The position numbers were made by a program, and so were the translations under genes. From Corynebacterium liangguodongii (GTDB lineage Bacteria; Actinomycetota; Actinomycetes; Mycobacteriales; Mycobacteriaceae): a DNA stretch of 64,000 nt. Shown here in pieces: positions 16,909 through 25,400 of this stretch; position 1 is the stretch's first letter, and each line of letters begins with the position of its first letter. The DNA lies in contig NZ_CP026948.1 of assembly GCF_003070865.1 (NCBI RefSeq), forward strand, positions 2,170,001 through 2,234,000. The letters are read 5' to 3'. The notes below the pieces were generated by a model that searched no databases, was not told the origin of the DNA, and worked only from the letters and a program-made list of their open reading frames with translations.

Positions 16909-18402
16909 CTAGGCCTTTGGGAACCAGCCGGTCACGGCCGGTTCCGTGTTGTGATAGATGTGCTTGGCCTGCTGGTATTCCTCAAGTCCGCTGGGGCCAA
17001 GCTCACGGCCGATGCCGGACATCTTGAACCCTCCCCACTCCGCCTGGGGGATGTAGGGGTGGTAGTCGTTGATCCAGACCGTGCCGTGCTGCAGCGCCCG
17101 AGAGACGCGGTTCGCGGTCGCCATATCGGTAGTCCACACGGCCCCAGACAGACCATACATCGTATCATTGGCGATGGCGATGGCCTCTTCCTCCGTCCGA
17201 AACGTCTCCACCGTAATCACCGGGCCGAAGCCCTCTTCTTGCACCGCGGGGTTATCGCGCGTGCACTCATCGAGCACCGTCGGGGCGTAGAAGAAGCCCG
17301 CCTCGTGCTCGGCCCCACCCCAGTGACCCCCGCAGCGCAGGCGCGCCCCGGCCGCCACCCCGCGGTTGACGTAGTCCGTGACCTTGTCGCGGTGTTCTTT
17401 CGAGATGAGCGGGCCGGTCTGCGCGGATTCGTCGAACGGCCCGCCCATCACGATGGAGTTGGCCCGCTCCACGAGATCATCGACAAAGCGCCGCGCTATC
17501 GACTCGTGGACGATAAGCCGGGTCCCCGCCGAGCACACGAGGCCCGAATCGAGGAATCCGGCGTTGAGCGCGTTATCCAGCGCGGCGTCGTAGTCGGCGT
17601 CGGGGAAGATCACGTTGGGGTTCTTCCCCCCGAGCTCGAGGGCGATTTTCTTCACGGTCTTCGCGGCGGATTCGGCGATCGCACGCCCTGTGGCAAGCCC
17701 GCCGGTGAACGAGACCATGCCGACATCCTCGTGCGACGTGAGCACGGCGCCGACATCCGCCCCGGTCCCCGTCACCACATTGGCAACGCCGCGCGGCAGG
17801 CCAAGATCGTTTAATACCTCGGCGATCAGCAGTGTCGTGTGCGGAGTGAGCTCCGAGGGTTTGATGACGAAGCTGTTGCCCGCCGCGAGCGCCGGGGCAA
17901 TCTTCCAGCTCGCCTGGAGGAGCGGGAAGTTCCACGGGGTAATCAGCCCGCACACCCCCACCGGCTCGTAGACGACTCGGCTGATCACCGCGGGGTTGCC
18001 CGCATCGACGAGGCGGCCCGGGTGGGAATCGGCGATCTTGCCAAAATACCTGAAGCACGAGGCGATATCGTCCATGTCCGCCTCGGCTTCGACCAGCCGC
18101 TTGCCCGTGTCCAAGGCCTCCGCTCGCGCGAATTCCGCTTTTCGACGCCCCATCTCCGCCGCCACCCGCAGCAAGAAATCGCCCCGCTCCGCCGCAGGGG
18201 TCCTACGCCAGGCCCCGTCGTCGAAAGCGCGCTTCGCCGCAGCGACGGCGCGCCGCGCATCGGCGGGGGTTCCCTCCGATACGGTCCCGACCTCTTCCCC
18301 CGTTCCGGGGCAGATGATGGTGCGGGTCGCGCCGTTTTCCGCCGGGGCCCAGGCCCCGTCGATAAACAGCGTCTCTGCGTTGTTGCTTGTCAAGAATGCC
18401 AC
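16909..18402 (-). CDS. betB: Betaine-aldehyde dehydrogenase
   Basis: NAD(P)-dependent aldehyde dehydrogenase that turns betaine aldehyde into glycine betaine. It has 497 residues. Catalytic Glu lies in ALELGGKNPNVIF and the catalytic Cys in SGLVCSAGTR; the Rossmann-type SFTGGLATG is also present. Its start (ATG 18402) overlaps the end of betT by 13 nt, and betA follows, which fixes the pathway assignment better than the sequence alone could, since ALDH families are broad. Confidence 0.92.
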   Translation of the reverse strand: MAFLTSNNAETLFIDGAWAPAENGATRTIICPGTGEEVGTVSEGTPADARRAVAAAKRAFDDGAWRRTPAAERGDFLLRVAAEMGRRKAEFARAEALDTGKRLVEAEADMDDIASCFRYFGKIADSHPGRLVDAGNPAVISRVVYEPVGVCGLITPWNFPLLQASWKIAPALAAGNSFVIKPSELTPHTTLLIAEVLNDLGLPRGVANVVTGTGADVGAVLTSHEDVGMVSFTGGLATGRAIAESAAKTVKKIALELGGKNPNVIFPDADYDAALDNALNAGFLDSGLVCSAGTRLIVHESIARRFVDDLVERANSIVMGGPFDESAQTGPLISKEHRDKVTDYVNRGVAAGARLRCGGHWGGAEHEAGFFYAPTVLDECTRDNPAVQEEGFGPVITVETFRTEEEAIAIANDTMYGLSGAVWTTDMATANRVSRALQHGTVWINDYHPYIPQAEWGGFKMSGIGRELGPSGLEEYQQAKHIYHNTEPAVTGWFPKA

Positions 18403-20579
18403 TCCTTAGCTGTGTAGCTGTGTTCCTTCTCCGCTTCGCTGGGCTGCTGTGCGGGGTCCACGGTACCCGCCTGCTCGGAGACGGGCTCCCCGACTTGCCA
18501 CCACGTGGTGGGGGGCGGCGCAGAGGCGTCGGCAAGCAGCGGCCCGTCGCTGCCGTTGATGTCCATGAACGCGACGTGGCGCTCGAAATCGTCGATCACA
18601 TCGGCGATGATCTGGTCCTTCGTATACCCCATGACGTTGCGCCCGCGCGTGCCTCGCGCCGTGAAAACTTCGACGGAGTAGTACACATCGCGGCCGGCAT
18701 CGACGCGGGGGGCGTAGCTGGGCATCGGCCGCGCCACCGGGGCGAGCTGGTATTTGAAGTCCTCCTGCTGCGGGAAGCTCACCGAAAGGTCAATGTACGG
18801 CAGGCCCGTATCCTCCGCGGTCCCACGCGTGACTGTCGCGCGGGTGCCGAGGCGCTCGAGCTCCGCGCCGACCTCTTCCACGGCCGGCGCCGCGGTCTCG
18901 AGCAGGAACTCGCTGGCCCTCTTCGCCGTGGGAAAGGTCATCCCACGGGAGAGCCGACGGCGCCACGAGAGGGCCTCTTGGGAGGCCGTGCGGTCCCCGA
19001 TCAGGTACGAAAAGGAGCGGTACCGGGATTCGAGGGATTTGCGCTCCGTGCGCAGCACCTTCACCACGCTGGCCATGAGGAGGTAGAGAACGACGGAGAA
19101 AGGCAGGCCGATGAGCACCGTTGCCGCCTGGAGGGTGTAGACGCCGTTGATAAACAGCATCGCCAAGGTGAGCGCGCCGGTCACGACGGCCCAGAAGATC
19201 CGCAGCCAGGGGGCGCCGTCGGAGTCCTCGAGGCTCGCGTGGCTGGTCATGTTCGCCATCACGAGAGACCCCGAGTCGGCGGAGGTGACGTAGAACAAGA
19301 AGCCAACGATCACAGCCAAGGCGATGAGCACCGTCGAGCCCGGGTATTGGCTCAAGAGGTTGAAGTAGCCGGACTCGGGCTGCGCGACAGCTTCTTCCAA
19401 GAACTCCGCGTTGCCGGCGCGGAAGAAGCCGAGCGCTGAGTTCCCGAAGATCGAGATGAACAGCACGATGAACCCGAACGGGATGAGGAGGACCCCGAGG
19501 ATGAATTCGCGCAAGGTCCTCCCCCGCGAAATGCGCGTCAAAAACAACCCGACGAACGGCGCCCACGCGATCCACCACGCCCAGAAGAACAGCGTCCAGT
19601 CCTGCTGCCACTGCGCCGCGGGGTATTCGGCCAGCCCCTCGGTGTAGCCGAAGGTGTTCAGAAGCATGCCGGGGAAGCGGCTGAAGAAATCCCCGATGTT
19701 TTGTACCAGCTGGTTGAGCAGCGTGGCGGTCTTGCCGGCGAGGAGGACGTAGACCAGCAGCGCGATAGCCAGCCAGACGTTGAGTTCCGAGAGCCTGCGG
19801 ATACCCTTGTCCACGCCCGAGACCGCCGAGATGCACGTGACGGCAACCGATATGACGATGAGAGCCGCCCACACGCCCAGGTCGTGCGGCAGCCCGATCA
19901 GCTCGGTGAGCCCGTAGTTGAGAAACACCACGCCGATGCCCAGCGATGTCGCGATGCCGAACATCGTGCCGAGCGTGGCCGCGACGTCCACGGCGTCCCC
20001 CGCGGCCCCTTTCACCCGCGAACCGTACAGCGGGGCGATCGCCGAGCGGATCGACAACGGCAGGTGGTAGCGGTACGACGTGAGGCCCAAGGCCACCCCC
20101 ATGAGCGCATACATCGCCCACCCCGGGATGCCATAGTGGAACATCGTCCAGATGGTGGCCATCCGGGCGGCCTCTTCCGACAGCGGAGCAACATCCGGGG
20201 GAGTGAGGAAGTTCGTGGCGGGGCCCGCGATGGAGAAAAACATGACATCAACGCCGATGCCCGCGGCGAACAGCATCGCCGTCCAGGTAAAGAGACGATA
20301 CTCGGGGCGCGAGTGGTCCGGCCCCATGCGCGTCTCCCCCACCCGGCTCAGGGCCACGGCGAGGACGAAGACGACGATGACGCCTGCCGTCAAGACGTAG
20401 TACCACCCGAGGTTGGCGGCGATAAAGTCCATCGAACCAAAGATCCAGCGCTCCGCCTGCTCTGGAAAAACGGCCGAGAACACGACGAACGCTACGACGA
20501 GCGCGCCGGTGGTCGCGCACACCGGCCAATTCACTTTCGCGTGCACAGGCCTTGCGTGAGGCGCGGTGGAAGACAACAA
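18390..20579 (-). CDS. betT: Choline BCCT transporter
   Basis: High-affinity choline uptake carrier, 729 residues, with twelve hydrophobic segments (about 20-520) and a long cytoplasmic C-terminal tail (about 530-729) like BetT of other bacteria, where the tail is involved in osmotic control. BCCT hallmarks include GIGVDVMFFSIAGPATNF and the tryptophan-rich segment FFWAWWIAWAPFVGLFLTRISRGRT. The start is TTG 20579 followed by a second TTG, with AAGGAGAG directly upstream. The operon betT-betB-betA converts imported choline to the osmoprotectant glycine betaine. The upstream region carries an inverted repeat (20642-20665). Confidence 0.93.
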   Translation of the reverse strand: MLSSTAPHARPVHAKVNWPVCATTGALVVAFVVFSAVFPEQAERWIFGSMDFIAANLGWYYVLTAGVIVVFVLAVALSRVGETRMGPDHSRPEYRLFTWTAMLFAAGIGVDVMFFSIAGPATNFLTPPDVAPLSEEAARMATIWTMFHYGIPGWAMYALMGVALGLTSYRYHLPLSIRSAIAPLYGSRVKGAAGDAVDVAATLGTMFGIATSLGIGVVFLNYGLTELIGLPHDLGVWAALIVISVAVTCISAVSGVDKGIRRLSELNVWLAIALLVYVLLAGKTATLLNQLVQNIGDFFSRFPGMLLNTFGYTEGLAEYPAAQWQQDWTLFFWAWWIAWAPFVGLFLTRISRGRTLREFILGVLLIPFGFIVLFISIFGNSALGFFRAGNAEFLEEAVAQPESGYFNLLSQYPGSTVLIALAVIVGFLFYVTSADSGSLVMANMTSHASLEDSDGAPWLRIFWAVVTGALTLAMLFINGVYTLQAATVLIGLPFSVVLYLLMASVVKVLRTERKSLESRYRSFSYLIGDRTASQEALSWRRRLSRGMTFPTAKRASEFLLETAAPAVEEVGAELERLGTRATVTRGTAEDTGLPYIDLSVSFPQQEDFKYQLAPVARPMPSYAPRVDAGRDVYYSVEVFTARGTRGRNVMGYTKDQIIADVIDDFERHVAFMDINGSDGPLLADASAPPPTTWWQVGEPVSEQAGTVDPAQQPSEAEKEHSYTAKEWHS

Positions 20580-20641
20580 CTCTCCTTACACAACGACGAC
20601 GTCTCGGGGGGCGGGTGCCGAACCGCGCAGGACCCCGAATA

Positions 20642-20665
20642 GGTACACCTTTATGAGACTGTACC
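20642..20665. promoter_or_regulatory. Inverted repeat upstream of betT
   Basis: GGTACA (20642-20647) and TGTACC (20660-20665) are exact reverse complements separated by 12 nt, 60-85 nt before the betT start. The minus strand reads TACAGT here (20662-20657), a possible -10 overlapped by the repeat. It is a candidate choline-responsive operator; no regulator is linked. Confidence 0.35.
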
Positions 20666-20701
20666 CGGAAAGCTCACGCCTGCCCGGTGCCATCTCGCGG
20701 G

Positions 20702-20744
20702 CGCGAAAAAGAGGGGCAGGAAACCCCTGCCCCTCTTTTTCGCG
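20702..20744 (-). terminator. Strong terminator after the accD/peptide transcript
   Basis: Perfect 19-bp stem (20702-20720 with 20726-20744), 5-nt loop, with a T5 run inside the 3' arm. It begins 7 nt after the stop of the 37-codon gene. This is the strongest hairpin in the window. Confidence 0.9.
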
Positions 20745-20750
20745 AGGTCC

Positions 20751-20864
20751 TTACTTGAAGGAGGAACCCCAGTTGTAGAACGGGTTGCCGGAGAAGAGAC
20801 CGCCGATGAACCAGATCACGTTGTTGATCAGGTCGCCCGCGATATCGAGTGCGCTAGAGAGCAT
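20751..20864 (-). CDS. 37-residue hydrophobic/amphipathic peptide, candidate cell-wall porin
   Basis: A tiny gene. ATG 20864, stop TAA 20751, AAAGG about 10 nt before the start, and the strong terminator immediately after. The peptide starts MLSSALDIAGDLINNVIWF and ends in GNPFYNWGSSFK: a negatively charged, then hydrophobic, helix-forming N-terminal half and a Gly/aromatic end. It has no cleavable signal peptide. In size, lack of signal and amphipathic character it recalls corynebacterial PorA/PorH peptides that form channels in the mycolate outer membrane, and it lies directly downstream of the mycolate synthesis genes. Function is inferred; no homology search was possible. Confidence 0.7.
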   Translation of the reverse strand: MLSSALDIAGDLINNVIWFIGGLFSGNPFYNWGSSFK

Positions 20865-20942
20865 GGATGCTTGGCCTTTCTGGGAAGTGGGCAATGTCAA
20901 TCTCCCCCTACATCGCCGCACCGAAACGATTCGTTACATCGG

Positions 20943-22484
20943 TTAGAGCGGGCTGATCGAGTGCTTCTTCGGCAGGTCGGAGGCCTGCTTGGTGGAGAGC
21001 TGGCGCAGGGCGCGTCGCAAAGCAAGGCGCGTGTCGGAAGGCTGGATCATCGCGTCAATGAACCCGCGCTCCGCGGCAACGTACGGCGAGGTCATGTTCT
21101 CGTCGTAGAAGTCCATGAACATCTTCTTCATCGCCTCGCGCTGCGCGGGATCCTCCACGGCCGCGAGCTGCTTACCCTGGATCATCACCACAGCCGCGGC
21201 CGAGCCCATCACCGCGATCTGCGCCGTGGGCCAGGCAAGGTTGATATCACCGGTGAGGTTCTTCGACCCCATCACCGCGTACGCCCCGCCGTAAGCCTTG
21301 CGCACGATGAGCGAGATCTTCGGCACCGTGGCCGTGGCCAGGGCGAAACCGAACTTCGCGCCGCGGTGGATGAGCCCGACCCGCTCCTGCTCCACGCCGG
21401 GCAGGTAGCCGGGGGTATCCACGACAAATATCAACGGGATGTTGTAGGCGTCGCAAATGTTGATAAAGCGCGATCCCTTATCGGCGGCATCGGCGTCGAT
21501 GCAACCGGCATAGTGCATGGGGTTGTTCGCGATGAACCCCACCGTCCGACCATCGATGCGCCCGAGGGCACAGATCATGTTCTCCGCGTAGTTCGCCTGG
21601 ACCTCGACGAGGTCGTCGTCGTCTCCAAGCTGGACGAGCAGATCCATCATGTCGTAGCCGGCGTTGGTGTCGTCGGGCATGAAGGTATCGAGCGCGGAGT
21701 CGTCGAGCTCGTCGTCCGCGGGCGCCCAGGCCACCGGCGAGTCATCGAACGTCGAGGTAGGCAGGAGGGAGAGGAGATCACGCACGTAGTCGAAGGCCTC
21801 CTCCTCCGTGCCAACCACGGCGGAGACGTTGCCGTTGAGTTCCTGCTGCGCGGCCCCGCCGAGCTCCGCGGAGCTGATGTCCTCGCCGGTGACCTCCCGG
21901 ATCACGGCCGGCCCGGTGACATACATCTCCGCCTGTCCATCGACTGCGACGACGAAGTCGGTCGTCACCGGCGCGTAGACCGCGCCTCCGGCCGATTTGC
22001 CCAGCATGATGGAAATCTGCGGGCAGCGCCCGGAGAGCGGAAGCTGGCGTCGCGCGATCTCCGAATACATGGCCAACGAAGTCACGGCGTCTTGGATGCG
22101 GGCGCCGCCGGAGTCTTGGATACCGATGAGCGGGCAACCGATCTTGATCGCCATCTCCATCACCTCGGTGACCTTGCGGCCGAAGGTCACGCCGACGGAG
22201 CCGCCGTAGACGGTCTTGTCGTGAGCGTAGATCGCGACGGGGCGGCCGTCGACTCGGCCGTAGCCGGTGACCACGCCGTCGGAATAGACCGCATCGGGGT
22301 CGCCCGGGGTGCGGGCCAGCGCCCCAATTTCGACGAAGCTGCCTTCGTCGACCAGCGCGTTGATCCTCTGGCGCGGGGTGGTCTGCCCGGCGTCGTCACG
22401 CTTCTTGCGCGCGCGTTCCGAGCCTGGGTCCTGTGCCTTGTCCAGGCGTGCCCGCAGGTCGGCGAGCTTAGCGGCGGTTGACAT
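20943..22484 (-). CDS. accD3: Acyl-CoA carboxylase beta subunit for mycolate synthesis (AccD3/AccD4 type)
   Basis: Carboxyltransferase subunit that, with AccA3 and other subunits, makes the carboxylated fatty acyl extender used by Pks13. It has 513 residues from ATG 22484. Two crotonase-like domains are visible: N-terminal with GCPLIGIQDSGGARIQD and the oxyanion region MLGKSAGGAVYAPVTTDF, C-terminal with VVDTPGYLPGVEQE and the Gly-rich KAYGGAYAVMGSK. It overlaps the 3' end of pks13 by 17 nt and has no clear Shine-Dalgarno, so translation is probably coupled. It is called accD4 in mycobacteria and accD3 in C. glutamicum. Confidence 0.93.
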   Translation of the reverse strand: MSTAAKLADLRARLDKAQDPGSERARKKRDDAGQTTPRQRINALVDEGSFVEIGALARTPGDPDAVYSDGVVTGYGRVDGRPVAIYAHDKTVYGGSVGVTFGRKVTEVMEMAIKIGCPLIGIQDSGGARIQDAVTSLAMYSEIARRQLPLSGRCPQISIMLGKSAGGAVYAPVTTDFVVAVDGQAEMYVTGPAVIREVTGEDISSAELGGAAQQELNGNVSAVVGTEEEAFDYVRDLLSLLPTSTFDDSPVAWAPADDELDDSALDTFMPDDTNAGYDMMDLLVQLGDDDDLVEVQANYAENMICALGRIDGRTVGFIANNPMHYAGCIDADAADKGSRFINICDAYNIPLIFVVDTPGYLPGVEQERVGLIHRGAKFGFALATATVPKISLIVRKAYGGAYAVMGSKNLTGDINLAWPTAQIAVMGSAAAVVMIQGKQLAAVEDPAQREAMKKMFMDFYDENMTSPYVAAERGFIDAMIQPSDTRLALRRALRQLSTKQASDLPKKHSISPL

Positions 22485-25400
22485 TATCAATCCAATCGTT
22501 CATATGCTTGCCGACGATCCCCACCGCCGGCTCGTCCACCACCGCGAGGTGATCCCCCGGCAGGTGGACGATCTCCAAGTCATCCACGATAATGCCCCAG
22601 CCCCCGTCCTCGTCAATCTCGGCATAGGCCGGCTCGAGCATGATCGCACCTTCGTGCATGCGCTCCGCGCGGAAGAGCAGCACGGGGACCTCGACGTCGG
22701 CCCAACGGGTCATATCGAGGTTGCCAAGAATCTGATTATCCACAAAGGACGCCCGCTGGTGCTCGAGCACGCCCGCGGCGAGCCCGTGCTCGGAGGCATC
22801 CGTGGTGGCTAGAAACTCACCGAGCATGGCGAGCACGGCGTCTTCCCCTGCGCTGTCGAGCAGCTCGTAGGGCACCTCAAACTCGAGCCCGTAGGTCTCC
22901 TTCGCAAACTGCGCGTAGCGCCCCCAGCGCTTCCGCGTCTCCTCCGGCGTGTTCGGGCTCGGGTGGGCCGGCTGGGTTGTATCCAGCAGCGCAATGAAGG
23001 CCACCTTGTCGTTTCCAAGCTGGTGGGCGACCTCGTAGGCCAGCGCTCCGCCGAAGGACCAGCCCGCCAGCACCACGGGCTGGCCGGCGGAGAGCCGCTC
23101 GATGTCTGCACGATAGGCCGCAGCCCGCTCCTCCAGCGGCCCCTCAAGCCGCTCGATGCCGTAGACGGGGACGTCGGCGGCGAGGCGGCGCGAGAGCGGC
23201 TCGTAGACGGAGCTCGACCCGCCCGCCGGGTGGAAGAGGAACACGCTCGGCTTATCGACGCCCTCGCCGCGCTCCCTGAACACCCGCACATTGCCGTCCA
23301 CCGGGGTCTCCAGCCCCTCGCGGACCGCGTTGGCCAGCGGCTCCAGCGTCTCGGCCGCGCGCACCTGCTCGGCGGTGACCTCGATGCCCGAGCGCTCGCT
23401 GAGGTGCGCGGCGATCTGCCCGGCCACCTCGCTGCTGATCTCGGGCAGCGGCGAGGTCACCCCGGCCGCTGCGGCGCCGGCGTACTTCGCCCACGCGCCG
23501 AAGACCATCCGCTCGGAAGCGTCGCGCGGGGCGACGCCGACCCCGCCCGCCTTCGCCTTCGCTACCTCGGAAGCCGGGTCCCGGTGGTCTGAGTTATATG
23601 CCATCGGCGCGGCCGCCTCGCGGCCTTGAACCGCCTGCTCCACAACGGAGATGACGTCGGCAACGGAGGCGTCGCGCAGCATCTGCACCTGCAGCGGCGG
23701 GATCTGGAAATCGTTCTCGATGCGGTTTTTGATGCGCATGCCCATCAGCGAATCCAACCCGAGGTCGATCAGCGGTAGCTCGTCGGGCAGGTCGTCGGCG
23801 TCGTATCCCATCGTCTCGGAGACGATGGCGCGCAGCCGCTGCTCCACGCTCTCCCCGGAGGCCGGGTCCCAGCGCACGACCTCGATGCCGTCGCCCCCAC
23901 CGGCCCCGCCTGCAGCAGACGGGGCGGGCTGCGCCGCGGTGTTCTCCGCGGTGTTTTCCACGGTGTTTTCCGCAGTGCTCTCCTCGGTACCCGCTGCGCT
24001 CGCGGCGACGAAGCCTTCCACCACGAGCTCTGCGCCGTGATAGAGCTTGACGCCGGTTCCGCCGAGCGACGGGGAGGCGATGGCGGTGAGCTCGCCGCGC
24101 GCGGGCAGCACCCCGTGCTCCCTGACCGCAACTGAACCCGCACCCGCGCCTTTATGTGCTTCGCCCGCCACGGCCTCGATGAGCTGCTGCGGGCTAAAGA
24201 CGGCGTCGGCGCTCACGGAAAAGGCCGACTCCCCGGTGGGCAAGACAACCTTCTTGCCCAGCAGGGTTTCCGCCGCGGAGAGCGGGCGCGCCTGCGTCCA
24301 CAGGTGGCTGCGCTTGAACCGCGTTGCGGGAGCTGCGAGGCGACGGCCCGGCCCGAAGAAGCCGCTGAAGTCCACATCCACGCCTTGGACGTAGAGCTTT
24401 GCGGCGATCTCGCGCAGCGATTCCACCTCGTCGACCTTGCGCTTGGTGGTGTAGAGCAGCTGCACATCGGGCTTGCCCGCGGCGAAGGCGGTGTTCATCA
24501 TCCCCATCAGCGCCACCGGGTTCGGGGCGATTTCGATGAAGGTGGTGTGGCCGGCCGCAAGCGCGGCCTCCGTGGCGTCCTGGAAATAGACCGGCTTGTT
24601 CGTCATCCGCAGGAAGTATTCGTCGTCGTGCACCGTGGCTCCCGCGGGGTAGACCACGCCGCGGTCGACGGAGGAATACAGCGGGACGCGCAACGGGCTC
24701 CCGGAGAGCCCGGCCAGCTCGGCGGCGAGGTCTCCCATGATGGGGTCGAGCATGCTCGTGTGCCCGGCGCCGCGGACCTGCAGCTTGCGCGCGAACTTCC
24801 CCGCGCCGTCGAGCGCTTCCACGAGCACGTCGACGGCCTTCGCAGGCCCGCCGACCGTCGTCATGCCGGGACCGGCGTAGACGGCCGGCTCGACGCCGGC
24901 GGCCTCGGGGTGGCCCGCCACGAACTCGGCGAGCTCCTGCCGCCCGAGCTCGACGACGGCCATCGCGCCTTCCGCATCCGTGCCCGCAATCTGCTCCTCG
25001 CCTTCGATCATGAGGCGGGCGCGGTGGCAGGCGACGCGCACGGCGTCCTCGGCGGTGAGCCCGCCGGCACCGTAGGCGGCGCCCATCTCGCCCATCGACA
25101 TGCCCATCGTCGCCGCGGGCGTAATGCCGAAGCTTGCCAGCAGGTCCGTCTGCGCGATCTGGATCGCGGTGATGGTGACCTGGCCAGTCTGAGTGTCGTA
25201 GGTGCGCTCGTCGTCTGCAATGATCTCGAGCATCGACCAGCCAGATTCGAACTTCACCACCTCGTCGAGCTCCTCCATTCGGCGCCGGAAGAGCGGCGAG
25301 AGCTCGATGAGCCGCTTGGCCATCTTGCGGTGCTGCGAGCCGAAGCCGGAATAGACGAATACGGGCCCCATCGCGGTCGGCGCGTCCGCCACGGCGATGC

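Noticed and set aside
23769..24143. Minus-strand frame within pks13 (out of frame)
   Set aside because: Arg/Ser/Pro shadow of the Pks13 linker and ACP; no independent signals.
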